NCBI GenBank assembly: GCA_911728435.2
Contig: OU452207.1
Location: forward strand, 16,641,682 to 16,705,681
Direction of reading: 5' to 3'
DNA: 64,000 nt
Source of the DNA: Apoderus coryli
Lineage: Eukaryota; Arthropoda; Insecta; Coleoptera; Attelabidae
Positions 41,908 through 54,689 of this stretch are shown one piece after another. The stretch's first letter is position 1, and every line of letters begins with the position of its first letter. The notes beneath the pieces are model-generated. The model had not been told where the DNA came from, made no database searches, and was given only the letters and a program-made list of their open reading frames with translations. The position numbers and the translations under genes are program-made.

Positions 41908-44010
41908 TCAAATCAAATCAAATAATATTTATTTAAGGAAGCAATTGTACAATTTTATATGAGGTACATTTAAGTGGTACTTGTCTTAAATAAATATAAA
42001 GAAAAAATACTTCTATCATGTTAAATGGAAGAATATACATCTTCATACTCCCCCACTAGAGAACTACTAAGCTAAAAGCTTGTCAGCCATTCTCCAGTAG
42101 TTACCAATATGAATGTGAACATGAATACGTAGGTGTATCATTTATGTACCTACATGTACAAGTAACCATTATATATATTAGTATAATTATAATTATCCGA
42201 ATACACAATTATTTAAAAAAAAATTAACTAATTCATAATATTATGAAAGTACTTAAATAATAATTAAAAAAAAACAAAGTTAATTAACCAAGGAAAAAGA
42301 AATTTGATAATTCAATAAATCAACAATAATTACTGGTTAGATACATGGAGAGTGAATCAATAATAATTTTTTTTTATCAATTTTTGAAAACCGCATGTAG
42401 TTCACAATATTGGATCATTTTCAATTAGCCATTTTGTCAATTTCACTTTGCAATTTTTCCTTTTGACCAATGTACATATAACTTCTTTGTCCAACTGTAA
42501 GTTCTGTTTTTGGAAGAATTTTTCGTTTAATCGGAACCTTGTCCTGTGTTCGTGGGTTGGAAGTTTTGTCAGGTGATTATTTTTAATTATATCCAAAAGC
42601 TAATATTTATAGAATATATTTTTTACATTTAAGATTTGATTTTCCGAAAAAATTAGTTTCGATGGGTAAGTTTTATTTAGATTAAAAATAATTTTCAAAA
42701 TTCTTTTTTGTATAATATTTAATGGATGCATTGTTGTTGGGTACGCCCCACCCCAGCCAAGAATTCCATAAGAAATAAGCGAATTGATAAGCGAATAATA
42801 AACTGAGGTGAGCTGTTGTGTGTTTAATATTTTGCTCATTTGTTTAAAAAGGTATATTAGAGATCTAATTTTTTTAACTATATATTGAATATGTTGTTTC
42901 CATTTTAATCTATTATCTATAATTACTCCCAAGTACTTAACTTGGTTTGCAACATTTAACGACCAGTTATCATTTCGGAAGGGTAACCCTATGTTAAATG
43001 TCCTATTTGGTAAACGATCTCGATAGTTTGAAAAGGGTAAGTATTATGTTTTTTGTAAATTAATTGTCAGCAAATTGTCGTCAAACCAAGCACCCATTTT
43101 TTGTAAATCATTTGATATGCAAGATTCAACCTCTTGCCAAGTGTTGCCTTCCACGAACAACACTGTGTCGTCGGCAAATGACACAATTTTTCCTATACAC
43201 TCGAGTGTAAGTAATTCATTAATATATACTAGGAACAAAATAGGACCGAGGACCGTCCCCTGCGGGATTCCATAGGTGACAGTTCTAGGTGCGCTATTGT
43301 TATTATCAATATTGACAAATTGTTGACGATCCTGCAAGAAACTCTGGATTAAACTATATGCTATCCCTCGTATTCCAATATCTTCTAGCTTATGCAAAAG
43401 TTTTGAGTGGCTAACCGCATCAAAAGCCTTTACCAAGTCTATAAAAACCGCAGCACAGGGTTTACTGTTATCCAAGCAATTGTATATTTTTGAAAGCCAA
43501 ACTGAAACTCAGAGATGATATTAAATTTCTCAATAAATTCGACTAATCTCGTTTTCAAAGATTTTTCAAAAATTTTTGAAATATTTGATACGAGACTTAT
43601 TGGTCTGTAGTTAGAAACTTGGTTTCTGTCTCCCTTTTTGTAAATCGGCTTGATAATGGCGACTTTAAAATGGTTAGGGCATATTCCTGTGGTAAAAGAT
43701 AAGTTAATAATATATGATAAGGGTTTAGACAAAAACTGGTGATTTTTTTTAAAATACAGGTAGTAATTTCATCAAATCCCGGTGAAGAGTAATTTTTCAG
43801 AGTTTTAATTATAGTTGATATTTCTAACTCATCTACGGGTTTAAGGAAAATTGAGTTATTATTAGTATTGTGAGGCTGTTCTTCAATTTGTCGCTGGCTG
43901 GTTATTTGACTAGCCATTTTTTCTCCGATTGTTGCATAGTGGTTATTAAAAATATTGACTATTGACTGTAAATTGGTTTCAGGCTTACCTTGGTGATCTA
44001 ATATCTCGTT
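41908..44010 (-). mobile_element. 5'-truncated non-LTR retrotransposon inserted in piggyBac
   Basis: Minus-strand element whose 3' end is (TTTGA)n at about 41,908-41,935. Its 5' end at about 44,010 begins inside an ORF2 sequence (RINEILDHQG, FNNHYATIGEKM). The host piggyBac frame stops exactly there, after DKYAMMRP. The piggyBac continuation is not found on the other side, so the insertion was accompanied by a deletion or the host was truncated before. Confidence 0.65.
42402..44010 (-). pseudogene. LINE reverse transcriptase ORF2 fragment (several frameshifts)
   Basis: Frames in order: 43,917-43,597 (PVDELEISTIIKTLKNYSSPG), 43,732-43,439 (AIIKPIYKKGDRNQVSNYRP, ISEFQFGFQ), 43,475-43,044 (FIDLVKAFDAVSHSKLLHK, GIPQGTVLGPILFLVYINE and the intact catalytic SFADDTVLF), 42,932-42,600 (WGGAYPTTMHPLNIIQKRIL), 42,596-42,402 (THEHRTRFR). 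The reverse transcriptase is related to CR1/Jockey-type non-LTR elements. At least four frame shifts and no endonuclease part remain. Confidence 0.75.
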
Positions 44011-44690
44011 TATGCGGGCCTCATCATTGCATATTTATCTGAATAATCAAGTTGCATGTTGTCACAGCAATGTATGTTGCTCATAATAAATTGAAATCGA
44101 TCACGGGAGATTGCATTGCTCACGAGTTCGTTATTTGTATCTTTCCTGTTTTGCCAACACATATGTTTTCGGGGTAACGGCGCATAACCACTATCAAGCA
44201 ATACCGCAATAAAACAAAATAACTCTTCTTCGGTAACATCTCCAATATGATTTTTCTGTTGAGCATACATATTTGTAAACCTCACTATAAGATCCATTAC
44301 TTCTTTGTCGAAAAAAAGTTGAGAAGTCGCAGCAGGCGAAATGTTATTTGGAACTAAGATTACAGGGTTCCAATCGGGAAAGTTTGGATTTTCCAAGTCT
44401 CCTTGTTTGTAGTCAAATATTTTGGTAAGTTTTGGCTTTCGCTCAACAAATTTAATCAGTGGCCTCTCGTCATCGCTGTCCCCTGTTTCGTATCCTGATC
44501 TGGTAGATCTTGTATCTCCACTTCTGCCCTCAGTTGGGATGCAGGTAAATTATCTATGTCCACCCAATTTTCATCCACGGAATCTTCATCGGTATCGCCA
44601 TTATGATTATTTTCTGGTGGAAATATTATCGTTTTCTAATTCCTCCAACAATTCAGTTAGCGTCAGTGGTCTTTTCAAATAACTGATAAA
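44010..44690 (-). pseudogene. piggyBac transposase N-terminal fragment
   Basis: An acidic N-part in two frames (RPLTLTELLEELEN, then GDTDEDSVDENWVD) leads to a frame with FPDWNPVILVPNNISPAATS, LFFDKEVMDLIVRFTNMYAQ, IGDVTEEELFCFIAVLLDSG, PLPRKHMCW and DRFQFIMSNIHCCDN, ending DKYAMMRP at 44,010. This is the start of a piggyBac (DDE_Tnp_1_7) transposase. The catalytic Asp residues lie downstream of this point and are lost. The break is the LINE junction. Confidence 0.75.
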
Positions 44691-45052
44691 AAAAATCAAT
44701 TTATTAAATAGTAGCATATAACTCTACCATCCTTTTAAAAGGACGCAGTTACATTTGTCAATGTTCTCAAGCATATATAAAAATAGCTTATATGAAATAT
44801 TTTATAAAATATTTTTTTATAAATAAAAGCTTACCTTTTTATATCCATTGCAAAAATGTATAAAACACAGAAACAAAATCACCAAATCCAAAACAGTTAC
44901 AATCAAAATCAAATGCAAAGAGATGGACGAACTATTAGTCAACACTAGCATATGTAATATTATTGTGGCGTCCTCTTTATTTTAGGTTAGGTCTCTTAGT
45001 AAAATATAAATATGTACACTGTCCTTTTAAAAGGACGGTAGGTTTAAATGGG
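44691..45052. other. 5' untranslated region and terminus of piggyBac
   Basis: From 45,052 inward on the minus strand the terminus reads CCCATTTAAACCTACCGTCC, next to TTAA (45,053-45,056). The palindrome TCCTTTTAAAAGGAC occurs at about 45,020 and again at about 44,733, so it is a subterminal repeat pair. No further gene. Confidence 0.65.
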
Positions 45053-45056
45053 TTAA
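45053..45056. repeat. TTAA, piggyBac target site
   Basis: The tetranucleotide lies next to CCCATTTAAAC on the minus strand, as expected for piggyBac. The other copy is not visible. Confidence 0.6.
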
Positions 45057-46700
45057 AGAAAAAATGGGAAAATGTTTCTTGCTTCTTTTTTTTGAAAACT
45101 GCATAAAGTGTGTCCACCAAACCAGGTTAAGCTTCTAGTTCAAAAAACAACCGAAACTTATCTTTTCCAAACGGGACACCATATTTAAAAATAGGTAGTA
45201 GAAGCATTGTAGACTTGCTTGCCGACCCACTGCTAAAGTTATAAACTTATTTGGGGTTATAGGCAAATTGATGTGCACTGTTCTTCGGAATATTGTAATA
45301 TTAACTTTTTTATTGCAAATAAAATTATTATTATATTTTTGCATTTTTGGTTCCACTGCAAAAATTTAAGATGATTTTGGATAAGCATCAGATTCCTATT
45401 TTAACCATTTCTGACGTATTTAGCATTTTCTAAAACTTATTTACTTAAATTAATTTCAAGGTTGTTCAATAATTTATTTAAAGTAGACTAAAATGGCCAA
45501 AAACTGTCGCTTGTAGGCATCATCATGTCGCTGATTTTTTAAAACTGTATAGAGGATGTCTGTAAAACCACAAATAAAATTGAACTAATAATTTTCACAG
45601 CGCTAGAAAACTCTTTTTAAACAATGTTATCAGCACTCCCTGAAAACCACTTAAAAAATACGCAATTGTAAATTATTAATTTAATAATAATTTATCATAA
45701 TATGATTTTTTAATACATTTTTTGAATTTAGTTGTAAAATTCAGATATGGCTTAAATGAATAAATAAATAATGGTGTTATTTAAGCTGCACTGTGATGGA
45801 TTAAGAAGTCTCTAAATGCACAGGATATCCGAATATCCATCCCATTTCGAAATTGTTGAATTATGTTTCGTCAAAGCTAAAAACTAACATTTTTTATTGA
45901 CATACGCTATACATTAAAAAAATACGTCTGGTTATGATGATGACAATGAAAACGTAAATGAGTTGTTTAGACATCTCGTAACTTTTAAATAAATTATGGA
46001 ATAAAACTGTAAGAAATCTTGAAAATGTCATAATTTTATATATCTATTGTTTTAATTTACTGGGAGTAAAAAAAAAACAATCTAGCCAAATACTATTCGT
46101 ACATTAAAATAGTACGGGTTAAACCTACATCTCAAACTTCCTGCATAAACACAAATCGTTTCAGTTTTTTAATATATCAAACTGACACTCTTCTTAATTA
46201 TGCAACAAGTTATCGATGTATAACTGATTATTTGAACGTACTTATAGTATTACTACTGATTATATGTATTTTAGTATTATCGTTTTTAAGAATATTGCTT
46301 ATTTTGATTACTTCAGCGCATTAATTTCAATAAATCCCGAGAATGGCAGAATCTACGACAAAATCACAATGGCGGTAATTTTTAGTAGAGTTTTTTGGGT
46401 ACTAAATAACGGTATTTTTAAAGTAATGATATACCCGGTGATTTACGTACTTACACGCAGATAACATGAATTTTAAGTTGATATTTCATTTAACATTTAA
46501 AAAAATATATATTTGTCAAAAAATTAAAAATAATTTGTAGACGTAGGTATCAACAAACAATAATAATTAATACATACATTATGAACACAATAAGAATTGT
46601 TGAAAACTCATTTATTATTTCCTAGGTTAAAATTGATTGATGGTCGGCGTAACCCTTTTTTAATTTTAATGAAGTAGTCCATATTGCTGTGGATGTCCAA
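45057..46700. other. AT-rich non-coding stretch
   Basis: Short frames (45,135-45,356 minus, 46,264-46,464 plus) show no motif. No RNA gene or element end recognised. Confidence 0.45.
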
Positions 46701-46754
46701 TATCTTGCAATAAAACTCGCATCCACCAAATTGTTTTTAATTTAAAATCAAAAT

Positions 46755-46800
46755 CTTACTCTATGTTTCGACCTTAGCCAAGGTCATCATCAGTTCAACT
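46755..46800 (-). ncRNA. Hammerhead-ribozyme-like motif 3
   Basis: On the minus strand, CTGATGA (46,793-46,787) is followed by stem II GACCTT, loop GGCT, AAGGTC (perfect 6 bp), then GAAA (46,769-46,766) and CATAG. The core is complete. The stem III sequence is less palindromic than in motif 2. Confidence 0.65.
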
Positions 46801-47005
46801 ACAAGACATATAACACACTATACGAATTTATCATATTATAATACATGAATTTCTTTATCTTACCTTAGGGGAAAAGCACATAACAAAAATAATGAATATT
46901 AACAGTTACATAATAGCTGCTTTAAATTAGTGCGACAACTATCATGATGCCTCAGGCATAGTGAACATTTCTTAAAATAACAAAATTACTTTGCTACCGC
47001 CATAA

Positions 47006-47170
47006 TTAATTTTTTAATTGTAGAACTTCGCAGTTATGGTAGAAATTACGTTCTCTGATGAGTTTTCCAAACCATTCGCGCCGGGTTCTTGAACCTTTCT
47101 CTAACGCTAATATTCGAGCAACTTCAGTGTCTTGAGAATGCATATCTACGAAATGCCTAGACAGACTGAT
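47006..47170 (-). pseudogene. C-terminal tail fragment, probably of a Penelope-like element
   Basis: The minus-strand frame reads HSQDTEVARILALEKGSRTR, then REWFGKLIRERNFYHNCEVL, ending at TAA 47,006-47,008. This resembles the segment after the GIY-YIG domain in Penelope-like proteins (A..L..E...R.R..E...I). It lies about 210 bp upstream of hammerhead motif 3 on the same strand, as in the element at 24-26 kb. The upstream 47,170-47,350 part has no clear domain. Assignment is tentative. Confidence 0.4.
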
Positions 47171-47354
47171 AACCATCTTTTGTCATAATATGCAACAATA
47201 TTTTTTATTTCGAATACGTTTCCCATTATTTTGCTTTTTGGGGCAGTTATATTGATGTCATTTTCCGAGGAACCATTTAAAGAGCTTTTGGCTATTTCAG
47301 TATCATTTTCCTTAGATATTTCTATATTTCTTAATATATACTTCCTTTTTCTAG

Positions 47355-48130
47355 CCTTGATTACGTTACTTTCGATTCGTGTCTAACATTTAATCCACAT
47401 ATAGATAGGTTGTCATTAGCATGTTCTAAACTGATGGGCTTCATTATAAGGAATTGTAAATACTTTAATAATATAAGCACATTGAAACTACTATTTAATT
47501 CCTATCTCATATCTAAATTGGAATATGGTGCAATTATATGGCAGCCTATCTATTATTCCCATCAACGTACATTAGATTCTGGGCATCGCAGGTTCTTAAA
47601 CTATTTGGCGTTTCGAGAGGACAATATTTACCCCCCCAGAGGAACTGTTTACAATGATTTGTTAGTCAGATGTAATGAAACCTCCTTAAAATCTAGGAGA
47701 GCCGTCCAATCTATTCAATTTATTACATAATAACATTGATTGTTTGTTGCTGCTGTCAAAAATTAACTTGTATACGCCTCGCCTGTTCGGTAGATACAGA
47801 CCCACATTTTATGTAGATCCATGTAGAACAAACATATTAACACAATCGCCAATACATTTCATGTGCAGTAATATTAACAGGGTATCTCATATTTGTGACA
47901 TTCAGTACTCTTCTTTGCAGTCTATATTGAATACATATTTAAGTTTGGCGTGAATTTTTATTTTATTTTGTTGTTGTTTGTCTTTTTTTTTTTATTTTTT
48001 TTTCAGTATTATGCCTAGGTATTAATAAGTCTGTAGTTGCTACTTAATTTGTTATTTGTTTAGTACACTTTGATTTTTGCTGTAATTGGGTTTTGCCTGT
48101 AGCAAATAAAGTGCTTATTATTATTATTAT
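47355..48130 (+). mobile_element. 5'-truncated LINE (RT C-terminus)
   Basis: The first frame (to 47,730) has VTFDSCLTFNPHIDRL, KLMGFIIRNCKYFNNI and YGAIIWQPIYYSHQ, then RRFLNYLAFREDNIYPPRG; the next frame (47,744-47,953) completes the tail. A 3' UTR ends in GCAAATAAAGTGC followed by TTATTATTATTATTA at about 48,090-48,130. This is the C-terminal thumb/connection part of a Jockey- or I-type element. It has at least one frameshift and no RT core. Confidence 0.7.
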
Positions 48131-48429
48131 ATTTCATTCAATTCAATTCATTCAAGATCTTACACACTTTATTTGAAAAAACCTATCTGCTCATTATTTC
48201 CGTAATTCGAATTCTAGTTATGCACTTAACATACGTGAAAACACCTATTTAATAATCACAAACTTAAATTATTCAAGCTTTAGTTTTATTTTATTTGACG
48301 AAAATTTTATTTCCAATTTATTTTTATGAAAATATTCTGACCGAAAAATATATTTCAAATTTTATATACTAGCCTAAACTAAATCTGACAACGATGCCTA
48401 AAATTTTCGCCTCAAACTAAGGCGGGATC
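48131..48429. other. AT-rich spacer
   Basis: No gene. It begins with TTCATTCAATTCAATTCATTC, a short microsatellite. Confidence 0.45.
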
Positions 48430-49590
48430 GGCGAGCCACAATTATAAGCGCGTACGCGCCAACCATGGACGCCGACGAACAAATTCTACTTCCAGCTTGA
48501 TAGAGTGCTGACCAACGATCCTGACTCCGACAAGATCATCCTGCTAGGAGACTTCAACGCTCGAGTGGGTCGAGACTCTGCTCTTTGGCTTAATACTATC
48601 GGCAAAGAAGAAATAGGAAAGTGTAACTCCAACGGTCTATTGCTGCTAAAAGATCTTGTTATTACAAACACACTTTGTAGATAAAAAGACAAGCTTAAGC
48701 AAACATGGCAACATCCAAGGTCTAAGCACTGAACTGAACTGTGTTCCCAACAACACCTGCAGGACAAGCTCCCGGAAGAATATTCGGATGATATTGAGGA
48801 ACACTGGTCGTCATTGGTGAGCAGACGCAGACGCGTCTTCTCCCATTCTAGGAAGGATGCTTTCCGGAAACGCAGTGTGGTGTTACACCCAACAGGACCA
48901 CAGCCGACATGATATTTAGTGCCAGGCAAATACAGGATAAGTCACGGGAGCAAAATAGCCCTCTATACATGGGGTTTATAGACCGTGTCAAGGCGTTCGA
49001 CTCCGTTAACCGTGAGGCTCTGTGGAGAATATTGAAGCTCAACGGATGTCCTCAGAAATTCATCCGGATACTTTGACTCCTGCACGCTAATATGCAAGCA
49101 GCAGTTCTCAACAGCAACGAACCGGGAGAGCCTTTTCCAATAAAAAGTGGCATAAAGCAGGGGTGTGCATTGCACCGACCTTGTTTTTAATTTTTGTGAG
49201 AACGGCCATTCAACTTGACAAGCGTGAACTGCCAGGGGAAATAGAGAATGTCTGCAAGCTGGGATGAAGATCGTATCTACAACAGTCATTGAGCTTCAAT
49301 AGACGGATGATAATGTTTTCCTACCTGATACAGACGAGGTTCTTTAATATGTACTAAATGCATTTAACAGTGCATACAGGAGTGTCGAACTTGAACTGAA
49401 TATAAAGAAAACATATATTCTCTCCCAGCCTGCATCAAACACTGTGGCTGTCCTACGACATATTCCAGTTAACGGAGATATACTTCAGAGAGTTTCTCTT
49501 AACTCGGCAGCATTCTCGCGACGAACGCAAATATCGATTATGCGATTCAGCATCGTATAAGATGGGCAAGCGCTCTGAAGACTAGAGTTT
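48430..49590 (+). mobile_element. RTE-like LINE remnant, internally deleted
   Basis: The start has [16 protein letters not shown] and then the endonuclease block [31 protein letters not shown] and ITNTLC. A deletion leads to RT motifs from 48,905: MIFSARQIQDKSREQNSPLY, MGFIDRVKAFDSVNREALW, GIKQGCALH, and near the 3' end GSILATNANIDYAIQHRIRW. These are typical of RTE-type elements. Many stops and frameshifts are present. The end near 49,590 is approximate; no catalytic F/YADD is visible. Confidence 0.65.
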
Positions 49591-52500
49591 TCGATACTGA
49601 TCTTACCATCCAACTAATGTATGAGGAGTTTAAAACTAAGTATCCACATATCCAGTTTTCGTACTATATGGACAGAGAGTTAGTAGCCTGAATATTGCTT
49701 TTGTGAAGTTGGGCCATGAGTAATGTTAGACCTGTCAACTTTTCAATGTTCACAAAAAGTCAAGCAATCATTTTAAAGAAAATTCAGATAAAAGTTGTGC
49801 AGAAAGTAAGAAATTCGAAGGTCACCTACTGAAGCATACTGAAGCTAGAAAAGAATATTAAAATTTTTAATAAAGAAAAACTTCAAATAAACTGCCAAAA
49901 CAAATTAGAAATGCTTGACCTAATTACTAGCTTATTGGCTTGGTGCGTCGGTGGCCTTGTCGCTCTAGTGCAGTGCCGAAAAAGTGGGGTTACGAAACAA
50001 AGTCCTCCAATGACTTTAAAATATTTTAATTGGGGCGCCACATATTTCACATATTTTTTTCTCACCGAGGGCACCATTGTACTTCTGGAAATAAATATGA
50101 AACCTGCCTAGTTGTGGATACCAATATTCAATTATGAACCAATATAAAATTTAGTTGCTTATATTACATAAAATGAAATATGGATAAGTAAATTAAAAGT
50201 TTATAAATTTGAATCAATAAACATTAGGAGAATTCTGTCCAAAGAATAATTACTTTCTGAATAACTATTAAGTAGGAAAATTTATCTTAGAATATTTCCA
50301 TAAATTTATGCTGAAATTACCCGAGTGGTGCACCACTGAGCTTACAAACTCAGTAAATATTCATATACCCAAATAGGCCGATATTGATATTTGTTTCAAA
50401 ACATACGTTATCACATTTAGTACATTGCGCAATCTCAAAAAAAAAAAAAATGAAAAATATCAGTACGCCCGAGATGCGCAGGCCAGCAAACAACCACGAC
50501 CAGGATAAACAAACACTGAAAATTATTCGTCACTGCGCCCGCGCAGCATCAATAAGCATCACGGACACACCACAATATATATCGTCGGGTTGCTAGAAAA
50601 ACAAGACAAGTCCCATATTATAGTTTTTAAGATATTCGTGTTTTGTGAAAGGGATATGAAAAATCAACGAAACTAAACACTTTTTATTTTGTTATCATAT
50701 TAACTTTCAAACAAACTTTAAGAAAAAATATTTGATAACTTAATATCGAGAAATTAGACTACACAAAGCTTATGTGCTCCCCAACACATATCAAGATGAA
50801 CTTAAATAATAACAAAGATAATACAGATCTGAACGTAAGAAGGAACGCTACTCTTATGGATTTTACGCGCTACTCAACTATTTCAGTCTGTTTAGATATA
50901 TTTAAATATTTAATGAATGTCAATTAATAATTAACAACCATTAAATACTGAGGTATTTGATTTGTAGAGGCTTTAGATCAGTTCAAACCTTACTGATTAC
51001 AAACCAAATAGGGAGAATAACCACTGCTGAGTCTGTACACATCTGTAACTATCAATGACTCAAAGCTAGTTTGGTTACCCCTAATATGCCGAACCGGTTA
51101 AACTTAATTTTGATTCTCCTCGCAAAATCACCTCTGTTTTTAATCAATACAACATTGCAGTCCGTAACTAAATAATCAAAGGTTTGCAATGTTATTGGCA
51201 ATAAATGCCTAACTCATCCGTTCAATAACTAAAATGAGTTTTTAAGAATGTTGAACCTAAGTTCAAACATCCAAGTCAAGTCCGGGAAATATTTATTTGT
51301 AATAAATTACAAACAAATAAGACAAGTGACAGAACTAGCTGTCAAACGATGCAGTATTTGGCGAGCGCTTAATACTCACAGTGAAACTTGAGAATGTCAA
51401 GACACACCTAGCCAATTCAAGTAAAGATAAACAAAATAAATATGCTATTATACACATGCAAAGATGCACAAAGAAACCCCGATACAATGTAGTGCTCAAA
51501 AACAAAGTCGACTTATAAGTCTATACTATAAATCTATCTTGGACACCCTATGTGTATTTCATATATCTAAATTGGATTGAACTGTAACAGTAATTGAAAT
51601 TAAATGACGATACCGATAATTTAAATTGAATGACGATAACGATAATTGAAATTAAACGATTGAATAAAGATACTTAAAAAATAATGTATTTTATACTTCT
51701 AGTATATTCGATTCGATACGATAGTTACTGGAAAAGATATTTTAATCTTCCTCAGAAGATTAAATTCGGTAAGATAATTTATTTTAAAAAAATTCCTTTT
51801 TAAAAAAGACGGTACGATAAAAAAAGTTATTTTACTTAAAACATAAAGATACGATACTAATATCAATGTTTCTACTGTTATCACTTACGAAAGGTACCAA
51901 CAACAAAGTGGCAAACAAAGCCGGTTTAAATTAAGTAACCCTCTAGTGATTTCAATACAAACACTGATGCACGCGTATTATGAAGCACACTGTACTTCAC
52001 ATCTGATATAATTTCGAAGATCTTTATTCAGTGTTTCGATATTGGTTTAGGTAAAAATACGATGTGCTTCAATTATTAAATTAACAGAAAAGGTAATTGT
52101 ATTAGCTAGTTGTGCTTTCTCTCAACCAAATCAGATCGCCTATATGCAAGTCGTAACTTCACTGGTCACACTAGTATAATACATAGACTAAGGTAATAAA
52201 TTGCGTAAGTCTTAGCTACACGAAATCTTAGCGGGATCAACTTAATAAAAAGTTGTCATGGTTTACTGCCAAAAGAGCGAACGACCAAACGTCGAACAAG
52301 ACATCGATAATTTTATACGTTATAAAAAACAATGTTCCTACGTTGATAACACATCCATGACGGTGGATCGAACCTTGAACTCTTCTATGTAGTTGTTGTG
52401 GAGTATTATGAATGTTGTATGTTCTATACCATCCTTGTAATTGTTTTACTATACCATATCCATTCTACCGTAGCAAGAAGAAGAGAATTATATTTTTCTT

Positions 52501-52799
52501 TTCGAATCATCTCATAATTCTCAGAGAAATATTTTATTTTTTTAAGCTCTTTACCGTGGCAGTATCAAAAGGGGAGATAGAGATATTTTATTCTAATTTT
52601 AGCAGGTACCGCACATTCGGATCACCACGTGACTCTCGCGACCAATCAGTGCAGCGTCTCTACATCAAGAGTGCTGCAACCTTTATTACCCTATATAGTA
52701 TACAGTGTGTGGTTTTTGTAACTCACTATTGAGTATAAAAAGTATTACGATATTTCGATAAGTTTTGATCTTATTTTATTTATAAAATAAGTGTAGCAG
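49591..52799. other. Long non-coding stretch, no gene recognised
   Basis: Short frames have no recognisable motif. There is a palindrome GTGGTGCACCAC near 50,325, a poly-A run at 50,440, and near 51,596-51,655 a short tandem pattern (AATTGAAATTAAATGACGAT-type, about 30 bp, two to three copies). About 200 bp before the polymerase-gene fragment is a GC-richer block (52,600-52,680). Confidence 0.45.
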
Positions 52800-53600
52800 A
52801 AAATCGTGAGAATTTTCGCTACAATACTAAGAATCTTAAAAATTGGTTTAAAGAAAATTGCATTGATACAATTTTATATGAATGTGATGAGTTTCAAGAA
52901 ATGGACAGTGGTTGGGCATTAAATAAAATTGTGTTTTTAGAAATAAATATTAATGAATTTATTATGAGGCCGGGGGCTTCTACTTTTGTTAGGCTACCTG
53001 GCAGTATTACAAGCAAAAAGGCTTGTGTTAATATTAAAAACAACGATAGTGCCTGTTTTGCATAGTCAGCATATCCGCTTTATTTCCAGTAAAAAACAAA
53101 TGCCAATCATGTCTCTTCGTACCCTCATTCTTCTTCTAAACTAGATTTCACCAATATTGAATTTCCCGTTAAAATGAAAGGCATTTCGGAATTTGAAAAA
53201 TTAAATATGATCTCGTCTAACGTATATGGTTTAACAGTACCTGTTTATTTGACAAAAAACAAACTAATCAAACATGTTAATTTATTAATTATACAAAATA
53301 AATATTTTCCTAGATAAAGAAATGATAGTATTAAGGAACAAGAAACTGACCATACTGAGATACAATATCATTATGTTTGGATAAAGAATCTTTCTTATTA
53401 GTTCTCAACTGAGTAAGCATAATCATAAAAAATTCATATGTGGACGATGCCTTTTTTAATAATAATGCAAAACAACAAGCACACATAATCGATTGCAAAA
53501 ATTAAACTTTTGCAAGACTTCTTTTCCAAAAGACCCAATTGTTAAATTTAAAAATTATATCTTTAAACAAAAAGTTCCATTCATCATATATAGCGACATA
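52800..53600 (+). pseudogene. Second copy of the polymerase-associated gene, N-terminal region, intron-less
   Basis: Blocks run in the order of the 7-kb copy: NWFKENCIDTILYECDEFQE, MDSGWALNKIVFLEININEF, RPGASTFVRLPGS, ACVNIKNNDSACFA, FTNIEFPVKMKGISEFEKLN and YHYVWIKNLSY. The conserved DSGW block is continuous, so the intron of the first copy is absent. Stops are scattered throughout. Downstream of 53,400 a further stretch keeps scattered motifs, including FSKRPNC and IYSDIEY-like remains of the exonuclease start, but is too decayed to use. No other part of the polymerase is found. Confidence 0.7.
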
Positions 53601-54689
53601 GAATATACAGTGTTATTCACGCCATACGACATGGAATATTGTGGCTAAACTATTTAATTTCCTTAAAGTTTTACCATCTAAACCTGACAGTTTTTTAAAT
53701 ATTTTAATTTTTATAAAAATATAGACGTAATTTCAATGAAATAATTCACACCTATTCGTTTGTTCTTTTTAAGCCAGTCTGGGCTGATAAATATACCCAC
53801 TCATTACTTGTTACGCCAAATATAAAAAAGCCCCCAACGTAAAGTTTAATTCTAAATAACTTGTTTATTTCAAATGGAACACCCAGTATATGAGGTCAAA
53901 ATTAGATGCACAAAGTAATTATCTGTCAAATATTATAATATAATATTTTCCTATTGATAACTCTTGACGTTTTCGTGGAAAATGCATATATTCGTAATAT
54001 TAGGCGAATTTTTAATTACAATGTTAAATACAATATATGTTACATACAAAACGCCCAACCTATCGACGCAATCAGTTCTGCTATATTAATGATTGATTTA
54101 AAAATAATTTATAGAATTACTAATCTAAAACGCATTTAATGTCCCCGGTGTATACCTAGATAAATTTCAATGTAAATATGGCACTACAAAACAAATTTAA
54201 AACAATTCCCCTCTCGAGATCCCGGTCAGCTTACATACCAACTCCAGTCCAGTATTACCTAAATTTATTTCGGTACAATTCTCGCCGAGTAAACTTTATA
54301 TTTTGATGTTAAACAAAAAAAAAAGATAACAAGTGCTAAATAATAGCAAAGGTAAAATAATATGATAAACGCAAATAAAAAAAAAAAAACTAAAATATCA
54401 CATCTATAAAGTACCTATTAATCAGCTATGTGTTTAAGCAGGTTAAATCCATTATTAATGAATATGTACAAATATCTTAAATAAAATTAACTAAACTAGC
54501 ATAGATGAAGTCATGGTGCCATATACTGGACGACATGGCTGTAAGCAGTATATACATGGTAAGCCAATACGTTAAACTATGGGTTGGTACTACTAGACAA
54601 GGCTACGTCAATTGGTTTGAACCATACCAAGGAGCGTACACAAATATTAGTAAAATTTATAAAGAGCTTGGAGTTGGAACAGCTGTTGT
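53601..54689. other. Unassigned stretch before BEL element 2
   Basis: No gene recognised. The plus-strand frame 54,505-54,738 has no family match and overlaps antisense BEL sequence. Confidence 0.4.
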
